Below, piece after piece: positions 47,293 to 56,726 of a DNA stretch of 59,618 nucleotides. The DNA lies in contig JABHWU010000114.1 in assembly GCA_018657625.1 (NCBI GenBank), positions 1-59,618 of the forward strand, given 5' to 3'. Position 1 is the first letter of the stretch. Each line of letters starts with the position of its first letter. The stretch comes from Deltaproteobacteria bacterium. Its GTDB lineage: Bacteria; SAR324; XYD2-FULL-50-16. The translations under genes and the position numbers were made by a program. The notes under the pieces were generated by a model, which was not told where the DNA came from, did not search any database, and saw only the letters and a list, made by a program, of their open reading frames with translations.

Positions 47293-47916
47293 ATGCGGAT
47301 ACCAGGATTAAAAATTTGCGGCATTGCCAAAAAAGACCAGGCGCTTGAAATTGCACACCTGGGAGTGGATGCTTTAGGTTTCATATTTTACCCAAAATCT
47401 CCCCGGTTTATTGATCCGGATGATGCCAGAAAAATCATACAGGTCTTACCGCCTTTTGTAAAAACAGTTGGTGTTTTTGTAGACGAACCCTTTGATCAAA
47501 TCATTAAAAGTGTTCGTCAGTCATCTATTGATCTGGTGCAATTGCACGGTTCTGAAACGCCTGAATATTGTAGTCACTTATCAAAAGCACGTATCCCCTG
47601 GATAAAAGCCTTTCGGGTAAAAGATGATTTTGATCCCGGCGTTTTGAAAAAGTATCCGGGGAAGCATTTTTTGCTGGATGCCTGGTCCGATGATGCATAT
47701 GGTGGCACTGGAAAAACCATTGATTGGGGTAAAATAAAACCACTGTTTCAGGAAAACAATTTAATTCTGGCTGGTGGCATTAACCCTGAAAATGTTAAAC
47801 TAGCCTTTGAGACTACCCACCCCCATGGCATTGATGTTTCTTCCGGTGTCGAAAATGCACCCGGAGATAAATCAATATCAAAAGTCAAAGCCTTAATCAA
47901 AAACCTGTCTGACTAA
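47293..47916 (+). CDS. trpF: Phosphoribosylanthranilate isomerase
   Basis: This 207-residue TIM-barrel isomerase has the opening motif LKICGIAKKDQALEIAHLGV with the catalytic Cys, DALGFIFYPKSPRFI, VQLHGSETPEYC, and a catalytic Asp in LLDAWSDDAYGGTGKTIDWG. The end is ILAGGINPENVKLAFETTHP, then HGIDVSSGVE. It closes the trpDCF unit. The next gene set (dsrEFH) starts 186 bp further. Confidence 0.95.
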   Translation: MRIPGLKICGIAKKDQALEIAHLGVDALGFIFYPKSPRFIDPDDARKIIQVLPPFVKTVGVFVDEPFDQIIKSVRQSSIDLVQLHGSETPEYCSHLSKARIPWIKAFRVKDDFDPGVLKKYPGKHFLLDAWSDDAYGGTGKTIDWGKIKPLFQENNLILAGGINPENVKLAFETTHPHGIDVSSGVENAPGDKSISKVKALIKNLSD

Positions 47917-48009
47917 ATTTATACTTATCTGGTTTCCGATTTTATTTTACCAATTGATATCATAGTAGGATTTTTATTTAAGAAGGTGGGGGTCATCACA
48001 ACTTTACCC

Positions 48010-48027
48010 TTGATATATCGATATCAA
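48010..48027. promoter_or_regulatory. Possible operator upstream of dsrEFH
   Basis: ttgatat (48010-48016) and atatcaa (48021-48027) form an inverted repeat with a 4-nt spacer, 75 bp before the dsrE start. The size suits a dimeric regulator. AT-rich DNA gives such dyads by chance, so confidence is low. Confidence 0.35.
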
Positions 48028-48102
48028 TCAATATAGAATCCAAACTTTCTTATACTTATCAATGAGATTTATTAGGACTATCTAACAGGAACTAAGGATA
48101 CT

Positions 48103-48474
48103 ATGAAGATAGGCGTACAAATTAAAGATGGACCATATAACCATCAAGCTGCAGATACTGCATATCAGTTTATCAAAGCAGCCAGAAAAAAAGGACATGA
48201 AGTATTTGCTGTATTTCTTTATCATGATGGTGTTTATAATATTACTAAATATTCCGAACCACCAAATGATGACCGACATATTGCCAATCGCTGGTCGGAA
48301 CTTGGTGCAGAAGGTGTAACCATTTATGCCTGTATTGCAGCTGCCAAAAGACGTGGAATTACGAATTCAAAAGATGGTGAGCAACATATTATGCCTAATA
48401 CTGAAATCACCGGCCTTGGACAATTAACCGATATGGCAATTGTAGCCGATCGACTTGTAACATTTGGAGACTAG
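48103..48474 (+). CDS. dsrE: DsrE/TusD sulfur-relay subunit
   Basis: This 123-residue protein follows an AAGGA site. It has the DsrE fold with the active Cys in GVTIYACIAAAKRRGI (Cys77, matching the persulfide Cys of TusD/DsrE), and the shared family motif DGVY (FLYHDGVYN). DsrE/TusD takes sulfur from an upstream sulfurtransferase and hands it to DsrC/TusE. Neither protein is encoded in this window. Gene order E-F-H is the standard one. Whether it serves sulfur oxidation or tRNA thiolation is not decided by the sequence. Confidence 0.9.
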   Translation: MKIGVQIKDGPYNHQAADTAYQFIKAARKKGHEVFAVFLYHDGVYNITKYSEPPNDDRHIANRWSELGAEGVTIYACIAAAKRRGITNSKDGEQHIMPNTEITGLGQLTDMAIVADRLVTFGD

Positions 48475-48483
48475 GAGCATACC

Positions 48484-48870
48484 ATGACTGAAGAATATGA
48501 AGATGATGAAGTTGTAAAAAAGATAATGCATATCATTCGACGTGCTCCCCATGGAACAATTTACTCTTATGAAGCACTCGAGACTGTTTTGATCATGGCC
48601 GCTTATGATCAGGATGTTAGCATGGCTTTTATTGATGATGGTGTTTATACCCTGAAAAAAGATCAGGATACATCTGAACTGGAAATTAAAGGCTATATGA
48701 AAACATTTACCGCTTTAGATGATTACGATGTTGAAAAATTATATGTTGATCGTCAATCACTGGAAGAGCGTGGATTAACTGAAGATGATCTGATTGTTGA
48801 GGTTGAGGTTCTTGATTCTGCTGCCATTGGAAAATTAATGGGCGAACAGGATACTATTATCCCGAACTAA
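48484..48870 (+). CDS. dsrF: DsrF/TusC sulfur-relay subunit
   Basis: This 128-residue subunit starts 9 bp after dsrE with GGAG upstream. It carries the DsrE-fold signatures IIRRAPHGTIYSYEALETVL and MAFIDDGVYTLKKDQDT. As in many TusC/DsrF proteins there is no catalytic Cys; this sequence has none at all. It acts as a structural part of the hetero-hexamer with the E and H subunits. Confidence 0.9.
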   Translation: MTEEYEDDEVVKKIMHIIRRAPHGTIYSYEALETVLIMAAYDQDVSMAFIDDGVYTLKKDQDTSELEIKGYMKTFTALDDYDVEKLYVDRQSLEERGLTEDDLIVEVEVLDSAAIGKLMGEQDTIIPN

Positions 48871-48942
48871 TGAAAAGTCAGGTTAATTTATTCATAAAAT
48901 ACAATCGATAAAATTCTAATAATTGTTACTTAAAAGGTAAAT

Positions 48943-49239
48943 ATGTTACATATGATAAATCAATCGCCTTTTAGAGCTCCATCAATTGAAACAGCAATGC
49001 GGTTTATTCAAGCGGCTGACGTAGTATTGCTGACTGAAGATGGTGTTTACGGCGCTCAAAGCAGTCAAAAGTATGCTGATTTGATCAAGAACACGATGGC
49101 GAATAATGAAGTATATGTTTTAGGTCCTGATGTCAAAGCACGCGGTTTGGAAGGAAAACTGTTGGATGGGATTAAAACAGTAGATTATGAAGGTTTTGTA
49201 GACCTGGTGGAAAAACATAATGTTAACACCTGGCTTTAA
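48943..49239 (+). CDS. dsrH: DsrH/TusB sulfur-relay subunit
   Basis: This 98-residue protein starts 72 bp after dsrF behind an AAAGG site. The opening LHMINQSPFRAPSIETAMRF and the DGVY core (VVLLTEDGVYGAQ) followed by VYVLGPDVKARGL fit DsrH/TusB. The Cys near position 20 found in some sulfur oxidisers (for example Allochromatium DsrH) is absent. A strong terminator follows 9 bp downstream of the stop. Confidence 0.88.
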   Translation: MLHMINQSPFRAPSIETAMRFIQAADVVLLTEDGVYGAQSSQKYADLIKNTMANNEVYVLGPDVKARGLEGKLLDGIKTVDYEGFVDLVEKHNVNTWL

Positions 49240-49248
49240 GCCAAATTG

Positions 49249-49279
49249 AAAAAAGGCGCTTTTAAGCGCCTTTTTTTTT
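49249..49279 (+). terminator. Strong rho-independent terminator after dsrEFH
   Basis: A run of six A (49249-49254), stem ggcgct (49255-49260) / agcgcc (49265-49270) with loop ttta, and nine T (49271-49279) make a textbook terminator. The A-run makes it work in both directions, so it can also stop the convergent acyl-CoA dehydrogenase transcript. Confidence 0.92.
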
Positions 49280-49363
49280 GGAATATTTTCAACTTCTTTT
49301 ACAGCCCATTTGTATTATTCCCTGGCAAATATACATTGTAAATCTTTCCCGGATGTTTGTTTG

Positions 49364-50857
49364 TCACATATTTTTCAGCCAATCACTATTATCTAAATAA
49401 TGATCTACTATTTTGTTTGTTTTGATGTTAGTAAAACTGGCAACTAAATCTGCAACCAAATGTTGATTGATCAAAACGGCATTTTGAATCAATTTCTCAT
49501 TGTAACCTTTATTTCCCATTTCTAATGTTTGATTCAAGGTAATTAAGCGGCTGATCACTTTTCCTAGGATCACTTTTTGGCGCTGCTGGAGTTCCGGTAC
49601 AACTTGAAAATCCAAAATCTTCTCGAAATAACCCGCTGTCAATTGGGTCAATTCAAAGGATTTTACAAATTTGGTTAAATTATTTATTTTAATTTTCTTC
49701 ATTTTATTCAGGATCATATCGGTCACTTGAAAATACATGACATCGTTAGAGCCTTCAAAAATTTGAAAGGGTCGACAGTCTACAATGGCACGCCCGGCGA
49801 TATGATCTCTGCGAAATCCTTTGGCACCAACCAATTGTAATAGTGATTGCGCAGAATCCTGCATCATATCGGTTAAAACTGCTTTCATGGCATTTGCTGT
49901 CAGCCCTAGTCCCGAAAGGTCCTGTTCAGTACCCGCGTTTAAAGCACTATAGCGACACATAGCGGAACTGACCGTAAACCAGGCTTGAAGTTGATTTAAA
50001 CGAAACTGAACCTGATCATAATCAGATAGATGTTGCCCGCCTATCTTCCGTTGATAAGTATGTTGAAAGGCTTCATCCAGCATTCGTTTGATAAAACCGA
50101 TACCAATGCCTGATAAACGCATGCGGCTGCGATGGAGTAAATCCATCAACATTTTTAAGCCGGATTTAATGGGTACCAATCGATTGATAGAGGGAACTTT
50201 GATATCAACCTTGTTCGTTCCATAGGGAATCAAAAATAAGCCCAGTTTCTGAAAAAATTCTGAAACTTCTATCTGTTGATTAGGATCTCCCATTTCGCAA
50301 ATGAAAAAGTCGATATCCCGCCCATACTTATCACTTACCTTTTCCTGTCTCGCTGTCACTAACCAAAAGTCCGCCATACCCGTTAATCCGCCCCAATGTT
50401 TGGTTCCCTGGATATGGAAAAAATCCTCCTTTCGTTGATATTTGGTTTGCATAGATAGGGCATCGGTGCCAAATTCAGGTTCAGTGATCATTAAACCACC
50501 CATTCGATTGTGCTCAATAAACTGTTTGAACACATGCTGCTTGGCTTCAGCTGTTCCGTATTTGGAAACCGGTTCCAAAAACAGTGAACCGTTAATCCCC
50601 ATCATTAAACCGATCGCGATTGATTCGTAGGAACTGATTTCCAGGAACTTCAGGCACTCATGGGCATTGTCACCCCGCCCCCCGTAAACCTCCGGGATAA
50701 ATACCGAAAGTGGATTTAAAGTATGAATTTTATTTAAATAGTAGGCTGAGATTCCCTGAATATGATTGACATTTTCGATGTCAGGACGTTCACTTAACAG
50801 CTGTTGAAGATCTTTTTGATATTGCTGTAAAAAATCTGAAAAAGAGAGTCGATTCAT
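49364..50857 (-). CDS. Acyl-CoA dehydrogenase-family flavoprotein
   Basis: This 497-residue protein has the acyl-CoA dehydrogenase layout: N-terminal helices (about 1-120), the beta domain with GGLMITEPEFGTDALSMQTK and HIQGTKHWGGLTGMADFWLV, then the C-terminal helical domain with RSRMRLSGIGIGFIKRMLDE and FQIFEGSNDVMYFQVTDMIL. The family dehydrogenates acyl-CoA thioesters using FAD and passes electrons to ETF. The chain is longer than typical members by about 110 residues at the C-terminus. It stands alone, with no other beta-oxidation genes. The substrate is unknown. Confidence 0.88.
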   Translation of the reverse strand: MNRLSFSDFLQQYQKDLQQLLSERPDIENVNHIQGISAYYLNKIHTLNPLSVFIPEVYGGRGDNAHECLKFLEISSYESIAIGLMMGINGSLFLEPVSKYGTAEAKQHVFKQFIEHNRMGGLMITEPEFGTDALSMQTKYQRKEDFFHIQGTKHWGGLTGMADFWLVTARQEKVSDKYGRDIDFFICEMGDPNQQIEVSEFFQKLGLFLIPYGTNKVDIKVPSINRLVPIKSGLKMLMDLLHRSRMRLSGIGIGFIKRMLDEAFQHTYQRKIGGQHLSDYDQVQFRLNQLQAWFTVSSAMCRYSALNAGTEQDLSGLGLTANAMKAVLTDMMQDSAQSLLQLVGAKGFRRDHIAGRAIVDCRPFQIFEGSNDVMYFQVTDMILNKMKKIKINNLTKFVKSFELTQLTAGYFEKILDFQVVPELQQRQKVILGKVISRLITLNQTLEMGNKGYNEKLIQNAVLINQHLVADLVASFTNIKTNKIVDHYLDNSDWLKNM

Positions 50858-51031
50858 AATCGTTATTATCTAAGTGGTTTAATGAGATAGTTGAATATAT
50901 GATAAAAATAGTCTTGTTTAAGTTTGGATTAAAAGCAACTTTATTATAGATCATAACACAATTATTACAAACTGTTGATGAGATTGAATTATTAGTTAAA
51001 TATAACAGCGTATTACATATTTTTCTCTTGC

Positions 51032-51055
51032 TGTCATTCTGGTGCGAAGAATCTC
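51032..51055. repeat. Possible remnant of a dispersed small repeat
   Basis: tgtcattctggtgcgaagaa followed by tctc resembles degenerate copies of the tgtcattctgagcgaagcgaagaatct intergenic repeat class found in diverse bacteria. It lies in the 239-bp gap downstream of the DUF255 gene. Only one copy is seen here. Confidence 0.35.
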
Positions 51056-51096
51056 TATCTGAGAGCGATAAGAGTTTCTGGCCAGAGTACTGTAAA

Positions 51097-53487
51097 TTAA
51101 TGATTCAAAGGAATGGGAAAACTTAACACTTCCGGTAAAGCACAAAAAGAGTTGTTACAGGCTTGAAGTGTTAGTTCAAGATGTTCCAATAGTTGATCAG
51201 GGGAAGTGTTGTTGATCGTGTCAATTTTACCTTTAACAATCAAATCACCGGTATACACAGCTAACGGCGCTTCCTGAAAACCCAGAGAAACCATATCTGA
51301 TTTTGGAAATGTGATATGATTAATGGTGGCATATTCCCCATTTTTCAAGGCTATTTGTGTAGGGATCAGATCCTCTTGAAGCGGTTGGTCGGAGTTAATA
51401 TGCCATCCAGGTTTAATGGAAAATTGTATTTCAAATTTGATTTTGTCTGCTGCCTCTGATTCAGTCTTAATTTTTAAAGCTACAGCGCCACCGGCCGCAT
51501 ATTGATGATTTTTGTATTCTCCGTTGAATAATTTGGAGGCACCTAACATCATATATGAAAATCCTTCCGGATATTCAGATATTTTCGAAGAAAAGGCTGC
51601 CAAAACGGCCTTGGCATTTTTCTGGTAAATATCATTACCGGTTCGTCGATACAACATGGTCAGCACATCCAAAGCCATGGAGTTTCCGGATGGAATGGCC
51701 CCGTCATTGCCTTCCTTAGGTCGGGTAATCAGTTCAACATTGCTTTGCTTTTGATTCATATAAAACCCACCGGAGTTTTGATCTTCAAATAGAGAGATCA
51801 TTTCATTGCTTAATTCAACAGATCGATTTAACCAAGTTGAATCTCCGGTTAAATCATATAATTCAATTAAGGCCCTGCTGAAGTAAGCATAATCATCCAG
51901 GGTTCCTTCGTTTGATGATGTTCCCGATAAATAGGATCGATTGAGCTGACCTTTTTGAGAACGACTTTTATCCCATAGGAACTTTGCTGTTTTAATAGCA
52001 GCTATTTGGTATTTGTTTTCTTTTAATATATCCGCAGCTGTAGCAAAAGCGATGATCATCATCCCATTCCAGGCAGTAATGATCTTTTCATCTCTCAGGG
52101 GATGGATTTTTTGTTCCCTGACAAGATAGAGTTTCTTTTTAATCGTAACCAATTGAATGAATAGTTGAGATATACTTAATTGTCTGCTTTTAGCAAATCG
52201 GTAAGGATCTTCAGGGATATGTAATAAGTTTTGATTTTCGAAATTACCCTGGTCGGAGACACCGTAATAAGAGATTACTAATTCAGCCTCTTCGGGAGTC
52301 AGGACCTCCTGCAACTGTTCTTTAGTCCAAAGGAAGAATAAGCCTTCCTTACCTTCACTATCAGCATCTATAGCAGAATAAAATCCGCCATCTTTTGAAG
52401 TCATATCCCTCAAAACATACTCTAAGGTTTCTCTGGCGATCAGGGAGTAATACGGGTTGCCGGTTAATTGATAGGCTTTAAGGTACACCTGTACCAGGTT
52501 AGCCTGGTTGTAAAGCATTTTCTCAAAATGGGGTGCAAACCAGTTGGCATCTGTAGAATATCGATGAAAACCTCCGCCAACCTGATCATAAATTCCACCC
52601 CGGGCCATCCCCATCAAAGTTGTATTGATCACTTTCAGAATTTCAGGATCATTCTCATTTAACAGATGTTCGATGAGCAATAATAAAGATGACTCCATAG
52701 GGAATTTAGGTGCTTGCCCAAATCCACCTTTTATTGAATCATGAGTACCAATCAAGTTAGTGATAGCTTCAGAAATTGACTTTTTACCAACTTCACTTGC
52801 TTTAGTTTCTGAAGACATGATTTTACGAATCATGCCTGATATTTGTTCTGCTTGAGATTCGATATCAGATTGTTTTTCCAACCAGGTTGCGTGAATTTTT
52901 TGGATTAAGTCCAAAAATGGTGAAGGCGGATAATAGGTGCCTCCGAAAAATGGTTTTCCCTCAGCGGTCAAAAAGCTGGACATGGGCCATCCGCCTTGTC
53001 TGTTAAGAATCATGACTGCTGTCATATATAGATGATCAACGTCCGGTCGAAGCTCTCTATCCACCTTGATGCTGATAAAATGAACATTTAAAAACCTGGC
53101 AATTTCGACATTCTCAAAACTCTCATGCTCCATGACATGACACCAGTGACAAGTTGAATAACCGATCGATAAAAATATGGGTTTATTCTCTTTTTTAGCC
53201 GCTTGAAAAGCTTCATTACCCCATGCATACCAATTTACTGGATTGTGAGCATGTTGGAGCAAATAAGGAGAGTCCTCCATAATGAGTCGGTTGGTATATA
53301 GAGGCACATCCTTGTTATCGAGATGTTGGGTTCTGGGAACATAATTTTTGCCCTTATTTTGATAGGCTGAAATTATTTTTTGCTTCAAATCATCGCTATA
53401 CCCTGCTGACTCCACCAGTTTGTTTTTCATATTTTTGCCGTAAATATGGTTGATTGAGCTCTCAAAAATAAAAGTCGCCAATGCCAT
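51097..53487 (-). CDS. Thioredoxin-fold/glycosidase-like DUF255 protein fused to a DsbD-alpha-like domain
   Basis: This 796-residue protein has three parts. First, a DUF255 thioredoxin-like domain (about 70-230; [20 protein letters not shown], active site [14 protein letters not shown] with Cys113 and Cys116, [11 protein letters not shown]). Second, a six-hairpin glycosidase-like alpha barrel (about 250-665), as in YyaL/SPATA20 proteins. Third, an extra C-terminal domain (about 672-796) with [13 protein letters not shown] and [14 protein letters not shown], which resembles the DsbD N-terminal redox domain with its Cys pair. No clear signal peptide is seen, with starts at Met1 or Met20. It is divergent from the TVP38-oxidoreductase. 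Confidence 0.87.
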   Translation of the reverse strand: MALATFIFESSINHIYGKNMKNKLVESAGYSDDLKQKIISAYQNKGKNYVPRTQHLDNKDVPLYTNRLIMEDSPYLLQHAHNPVNWYAWGNEAFQAAKKENKPIFLSIGYSTCHWCHVMEHESFENVEIARFLNVHFISIKVDRELRPDVDHLYMTAVMILNRQGGWPMSSFLTAEGKPFFGGTYYPPSPFLDLIQKIHATWLEKQSDIESQAEQISGMIRKIMSSETKASEVGKKSISEAITNLIGTHDSIKGGFGQAPKFPMESSLLLLIEHLLNENDPEILKVINTTLMGMARGGIYDQVGGGFHRYSTDANWFAPHFEKMLYNQANLVQVYLKAYQLTGNPYYSLIARETLEYVLRDMTSKDGGFYSAIDADSEGKEGLFFLWTKEQLQEVLTPEEAELVISYYGVSDQGNFENQNLLHIPEDPYRFAKSRQLSISQLFIQLVTIKKKLYLVREQKIHPLRDEKIITAWNGMMIIAFATAADILKENKYQIAAIKTAKFLWDKSRSQKGQLNRSYLSGTSSNEGTLDDYAYFSRALIELYDLTGDSTWLNRSVELSNEMISLFEDQNSGGFYMNQKQSNVELITRPKEGNDGAIPSGNSMALDVLTMLYRRTGNDIYQKNAKAVLAAFSSKISEYPEGFSYMMLGASKLFNGEYKNHQYAAGGAVALKIKTESEAADKIKFEIQFSIKPGWHINSDQPLQEDLIPTQIALKNGEYATINHITFPKSDMVSLGFQEAPLAVYTGDLIVKGKIDTINNTSPDQLLEHLELTLQACNNSFCALPEVLSFPIPLNH

Positions 53488-53627
53488 AAAATTAAAAAAA
53501 ATGGAATTTTTTTCCTAAAAATCAAAATTTCAATATTAATATTTTAAATATAGGTCTATAATAGTCCTATATAAAATGTAAAGGAATCAAAAAAGTAATT
53601 ATATTTATAATCTGCAATTTCATCCTG

Positions 53628-53660
53628 TTTTATATTGGATATTTGTGATCCAATATAAAA
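53628..53660. promoter_or_regulatory. Perfect 13-bp inverted repeat in divergent promoter region
   Basis: ttttatattggat (53628-53640) and atccaatataaaa (53648-53660) are exact reverse complements around a 7-nt spacer. The dyad sits in the 330-bp gap between the divergent DUF255-DsbD gene and the TVP38-oxidoreductase gene, with no other structure there apart from a weaker repeat tatagg/cctata near 53550. A shared operator is the simplest reading. Confidence 0.6.
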
Positions 53661-53817
53661 TAAACAGAGTTTTGACAGATCAGTTTAAATATTTTCTGGA
53701 TGATAAATTAGGTCCCAGATTTTTTTCTATAAATTGTAAAAAGTTTTTACCATTTATTACCTAACAATATTGAAGCGTTAAACAGTAAACTGTTTGTAAA
53801 CCTTAATTAAATTCGAT

Positions 53818-55962
53818 ATGAAAACAAAAAAAATTTTTCGATTGATAGTTTTATTGGCTTTTGTAATTGGTTTTGCGCTCTTTTTTAAATATGATCTTCA
53901 TGAAAAATTAACTCTGGATAGTATAAAAGCGAGCCAACAGCAGTTTAAAAGTTTTTACGAAAATAGCCCGGTTCAAACCATCGGTTTATTCGCTACCATA
54001 TATATTCTTTCTACGGCTTTGTCCCTGCCAGGTGCAGCAATCCTGACACTCCTCGCAGGAGCCTTATTTGGTGTGGTTACTGGCTTTATTATTGTTTCCT
54101 TTGCCAGTACCATTGGGGCTACCCTGGCTTTTCTGGCTGCCAGGTTTGTGCTTCGGGATTCAGTGCAGGGGCGTTTTAAGCCGCAACTTAAGACCATAAA
54201 TGAAGGGATAGAAAAAGAGGGTGCTTTTTATTTGTTCACTTTGAGATTGATTCCACTCTTTCCCTTTTTTCTAATTAATTTAGTGATGGGGCTGACACCC
54301 ATCCGGGTATTTACTTTTTTCTGGATCAGTCAATTAGGTATGATTGGTGGTACCATCGTCTATGTGTATGCTGGAACGCAGTTAGCCGCTATCGAATCAC
54401 TAAAGGATATTGTTGCACCCGAAATCATCATTGCCTTTGCCCTATTAGGCATTTTTCCATTAATTGCTAAAAAGACCGTGGATGTGATTCGGGTTAATAA
54501 GATATTATGGAAGTTTAAAAAGCCCAAATCTTTTGATTTTAACATGGTGGTGATAGGGGCTGGTTCTGCTGGTCTGGTTTCAGCCTATATCGCCTCCGCC
54601 ATTAAAGCCAAAGTAGCCTTGATAGAAAAAAGTCAAATGGGTGGTGATTGTTTAAATACAGGATGTGTCCCTAGCAAGGCCTTGATCAAATCAGCCCGAT
54701 ATTTATCCATGGCTCGAAAAGCAGAAAAACTTGGTTTAGAAAGCCAGCCGGTAATCTTTGAATTTTCTGAGGTAATGGAACGCGTTCAAAAAGTAATACA
54801 AACAGTTGCGCCTCACGATTCAGTAGAAAGATATACAGATCTGGGTGTTGATTGCATCACAGGAACGGCTGAGATTATCGATCCCTATCGGGTAAGTGTT
54901 GATGGTAAAATGATTACGACTAAAAATATTGTTGTTGCCACAGGTGCTGTCCCCTTTGTTCCACCCTTCAAAGGGCTTGAACTGACGGACTATAAAACAA
55001 GTGATACCATTTGGAATTTAAGAAAACTCCCCGAAAAAATGATTGTACTGGGGGGCGGTCCTATTGGTTGCGAGTTAGCGCAATGTTTTGCCCGGTTTGG
55101 CGCAAAAGTTTCTATTATCGAGATGGGTCCGCATTTACTGGTTCGGGAAGATAATGAAGTGATCGAGTTTGTTGAAAAATCGTTCAGTGAAGATGGTATT
55201 GAGATATTGACTAATCATAAAGCTAAAAAGTTTATTGTGGAAGATGACCAGAAAATATTGGTTTGTGAGACTAATGATCAGGAACTCAAAATTCCCTTTG
55301 ATGAAGTACTAATAGCTCTGGGACGGAGAGCGAATACCAAAGGTTTTGGTTTGGAAAAACTAGGGGTTGAAATTGCTCGCACGGGTACTGTAAAAGTTGA
55401 TCCCTTCCTGAGATCCAATTACCCAAATATATTCGCCTGTGGTGATGTGGCTGGCCCCTATCAATTCACCCATACTGCTGCTCACCAAGCCTGGTATGTT
55501 GCTGTAAATGCGCTGTTTAGTGGCATAAAAAAATTCAAGGTGGATTACCGGGTTATTCCTTGGTGTACATTTACAGACCCGGAAATAGCCAGGGTAGGAA
55601 TCAATGAAAAAGATGCTCAACAACAAAATATTCCTCATGAAGTAACTGAATATCAACTTTCGGATTTAGATCGTGCGATTGCTGATAGCGAAGCAGAAGG
55701 GATTGTAAAGGTTCTGACAGTCCCAGGAAAAGATGAAATATTGGGTGTTACCATTGCTGGTGCCCATGCTGGTGAATTAATCGCTGAGTTTGTGTTAGCG
55801 ATGCGGTATAAGTTGGGTTTAAATAAAATTTTAGGTACCATTCATATCTATCCTACCTGGTCGGAAGCTAATAAATACGTGGCTGGTAACTGGAAAAAAG
55901 CCCATGCACCCAAAAAACTACTAACTTATATCGAACGTTTTCATCGTTGGCGAAGGCACTGA
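53818..55962 (+). CDS. TVP38/DedA-type membrane domain fused to a flavin disulfide reductase
   Basis: This 714-residue fusion has an N-terminal TVP38/TMEM64 (SNARE-associated) domain with about six hydrophobic segments (about 5-220; LSLPGAAILTLLAGALFGVV, FTLRLIPLFPFFLINLVMG). The rest is a pyridine-nucleotide disulfide oxidoreductase: FAD motif VVIGAGSAGL (Gly247), redox pair GGDCLNTGCVPSK (Cys278, Cys283), NAD(P) motif IVLGGGPIGCELAQCFARFG, FACGDVAGPYQFTH, and the C-terminal His/Glu pair in IHIYPTWSEANKY. It resembles mercuric reductase and lipoamide dehydrogenase but lacks the mercury-binding terminal cysteines. Membrane-linked thiol or quinone reduction is an inference. Confidence 0.92.
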   Translation: MKTKKIFRLIVLLAFVIGFALFFKYDLHEKLTLDSIKASQQQFKSFYENSPVQTIGLFATIYILSTALSLPGAAILTLLAGALFGVVTGFIIVSFASTIGATLAFLAARFVLRDSVQGRFKPQLKTINEGIEKEGAFYLFTLRLIPLFPFFLINLVMGLTPIRVFTFFWISQLGMIGGTIVYVYAGTQLAAIESLKDIVAPEIIIAFALLGIFPLIAKKTVDVIRVNKILWKFKKPKSFDFNMVVIGAGSAGLVSAYIASAIKAKVALIEKSQMGGDCLNTGCVPSKALIKSARYLSMARKAEKLGLESQPVIFEFSEVMERVQKVIQTVAPHDSVERYTDLGVDCITGTAEIIDPYRVSVDGKMITTKNIVVATGAVPFVPPFKGLELTDYKTSDTIWNLRKLPEKMIVLGGGPIGCELAQCFARFGAKVSIIEMGPHLLVREDNEVIEFVEKSFSEDGIEILTNHKAKKFIVEDDQKILVCETNDQELKIPFDEVLIALGRRANTKGFGLEKLGVEIARTGTVKVDPFLRSNYPNIFACGDVAGPYQFTHTAAHQAWYVAVNALFSGIKKFKVDYRVIPWCTFTDPEIARVGINEKDAQQQNIPHEVTEYQLSDLDRAIADSEAEGIVKVLTVPGKDEILGVTIAGAHAGELIAEFVLAMRYKLGLNKILGTIHIYPTWSEANKYVAGNWKKAHAPKKLLTYIERFHRWRRH

Positions 55963-56051
55963 ACAATTGAACAAAGCGGTAGATATTTAAGTTAAAGATT
56001 ATGGTATTTGATAAAGACTTTATGGCGATAAGTAGAGAAAAAGAAGGAATA

Positions 56052-56708
56052 ATGACCAATAGAATTATAAGAATCATTGTTGTGTTATCTGCGACATGGA
56101 TGATTTGTATAACACCACTGTTGGCTGATGTTAATTTTAGTGCTGAAATTAAGACGCTTCCTGGCTGGGTGGTATCAAAAATGAAACGCTATTCCTGGCG
56201 AAAAGAGTGCCCGGTTCCTCTGGATCAACTGTCTTATTTATATTTAAAACACTGGGATTACAAAGGTAAAATTCAATTTGGACGTCTGGTTGTCCATCAG
56301 GAAGTAGCACTGGATATTGTTGAAATTTTCGAATTTCTATTTGAATTGAAGTTTCCAATCGCAAAAATGAAACTGATTGACGATTATCAGGGATCAGATG
56401 CAGAATCAATGGCCGATAATAATACATCTGCCTTTAATTGCCGGTTTGTGACTGGAAAAGAAGGGGTTTTTTCTAAACACAGTTATGGTACCGCCATTGA
56501 TATTAATCCCCTGGTGAATCCTTATGTTAACCAGGAGACTATTGTGCCATTGCAAGGTAAACATTATTTAGATCGGGGAGCCAGCTTTCAGGGAATGATC
56601 AAAAAGGATGATTTTGTAACCAAAGCTTTTAAAAAGCGGGGTTGGGTCTGGGGTGGCGATTGGAAAACCATCAAAGACTATCAACATTTTCTAAAGAAAA
56701 TCAAATAA
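56052..56708 (+). CDS. M15-family D,D-carboxypeptidase/L,D-peptidase, exported
   Basis: ATG 56052 is chosen because AAGAAGGAA lies upstream and it begins a clean signal peptide (MTNRIIRIIVVLSATWMICI, then TPLLADVN). The 218-residue protein has the zinc motif HSYGTAIDINPL (His and Asp ligands) and the closing WVWGGDWKTIKDYQHF with the catalytic acid and last His region of the VanY/M15 group. These enzymes trim peptidoglycan stem peptides. It follows the oxidoreductase gene by 89 bp and precedes the decayed insertion sequence. Confidence 0.88.
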   Translation: MTNRIIRIIVVLSATWMICITPLLADVNFSAEIKTLPGWVVSKMKRYSWRKECPVPLDQLSYLYLKHWDYKGKIQFGRLVVHQEVALDIVEIFEFLFELKFPIAKMKLIDDYQGSDAESMADNNTSAFNCRFVTGKEGVFSKHSYGTAIDINPLVNPYVNQETIVPLQGKHYLDRGASFQGMIKKDDFVTKAFKKRGWVWGGDWKTIKDYQHFLKKIK

Positions 56709-56726
56709 TTAAGCCACCGCTCCAAC

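Noticed and set aside
48010..49279. A tRNA-thiolation-only (tus) label for the three relay genes
   Set aside because: Sequence alone does not separate TusDCB from DsrEFH; the dsr symbols are used with the ambiguity stated.
53818..55962. Mercuric reductase (merA)
   Set aside because: The redox pair matches the superfamily, but the C-terminal Cys pair and N-terminal metal-binding domain of MerA are absent and a TVP38 membrane domain is present instead.
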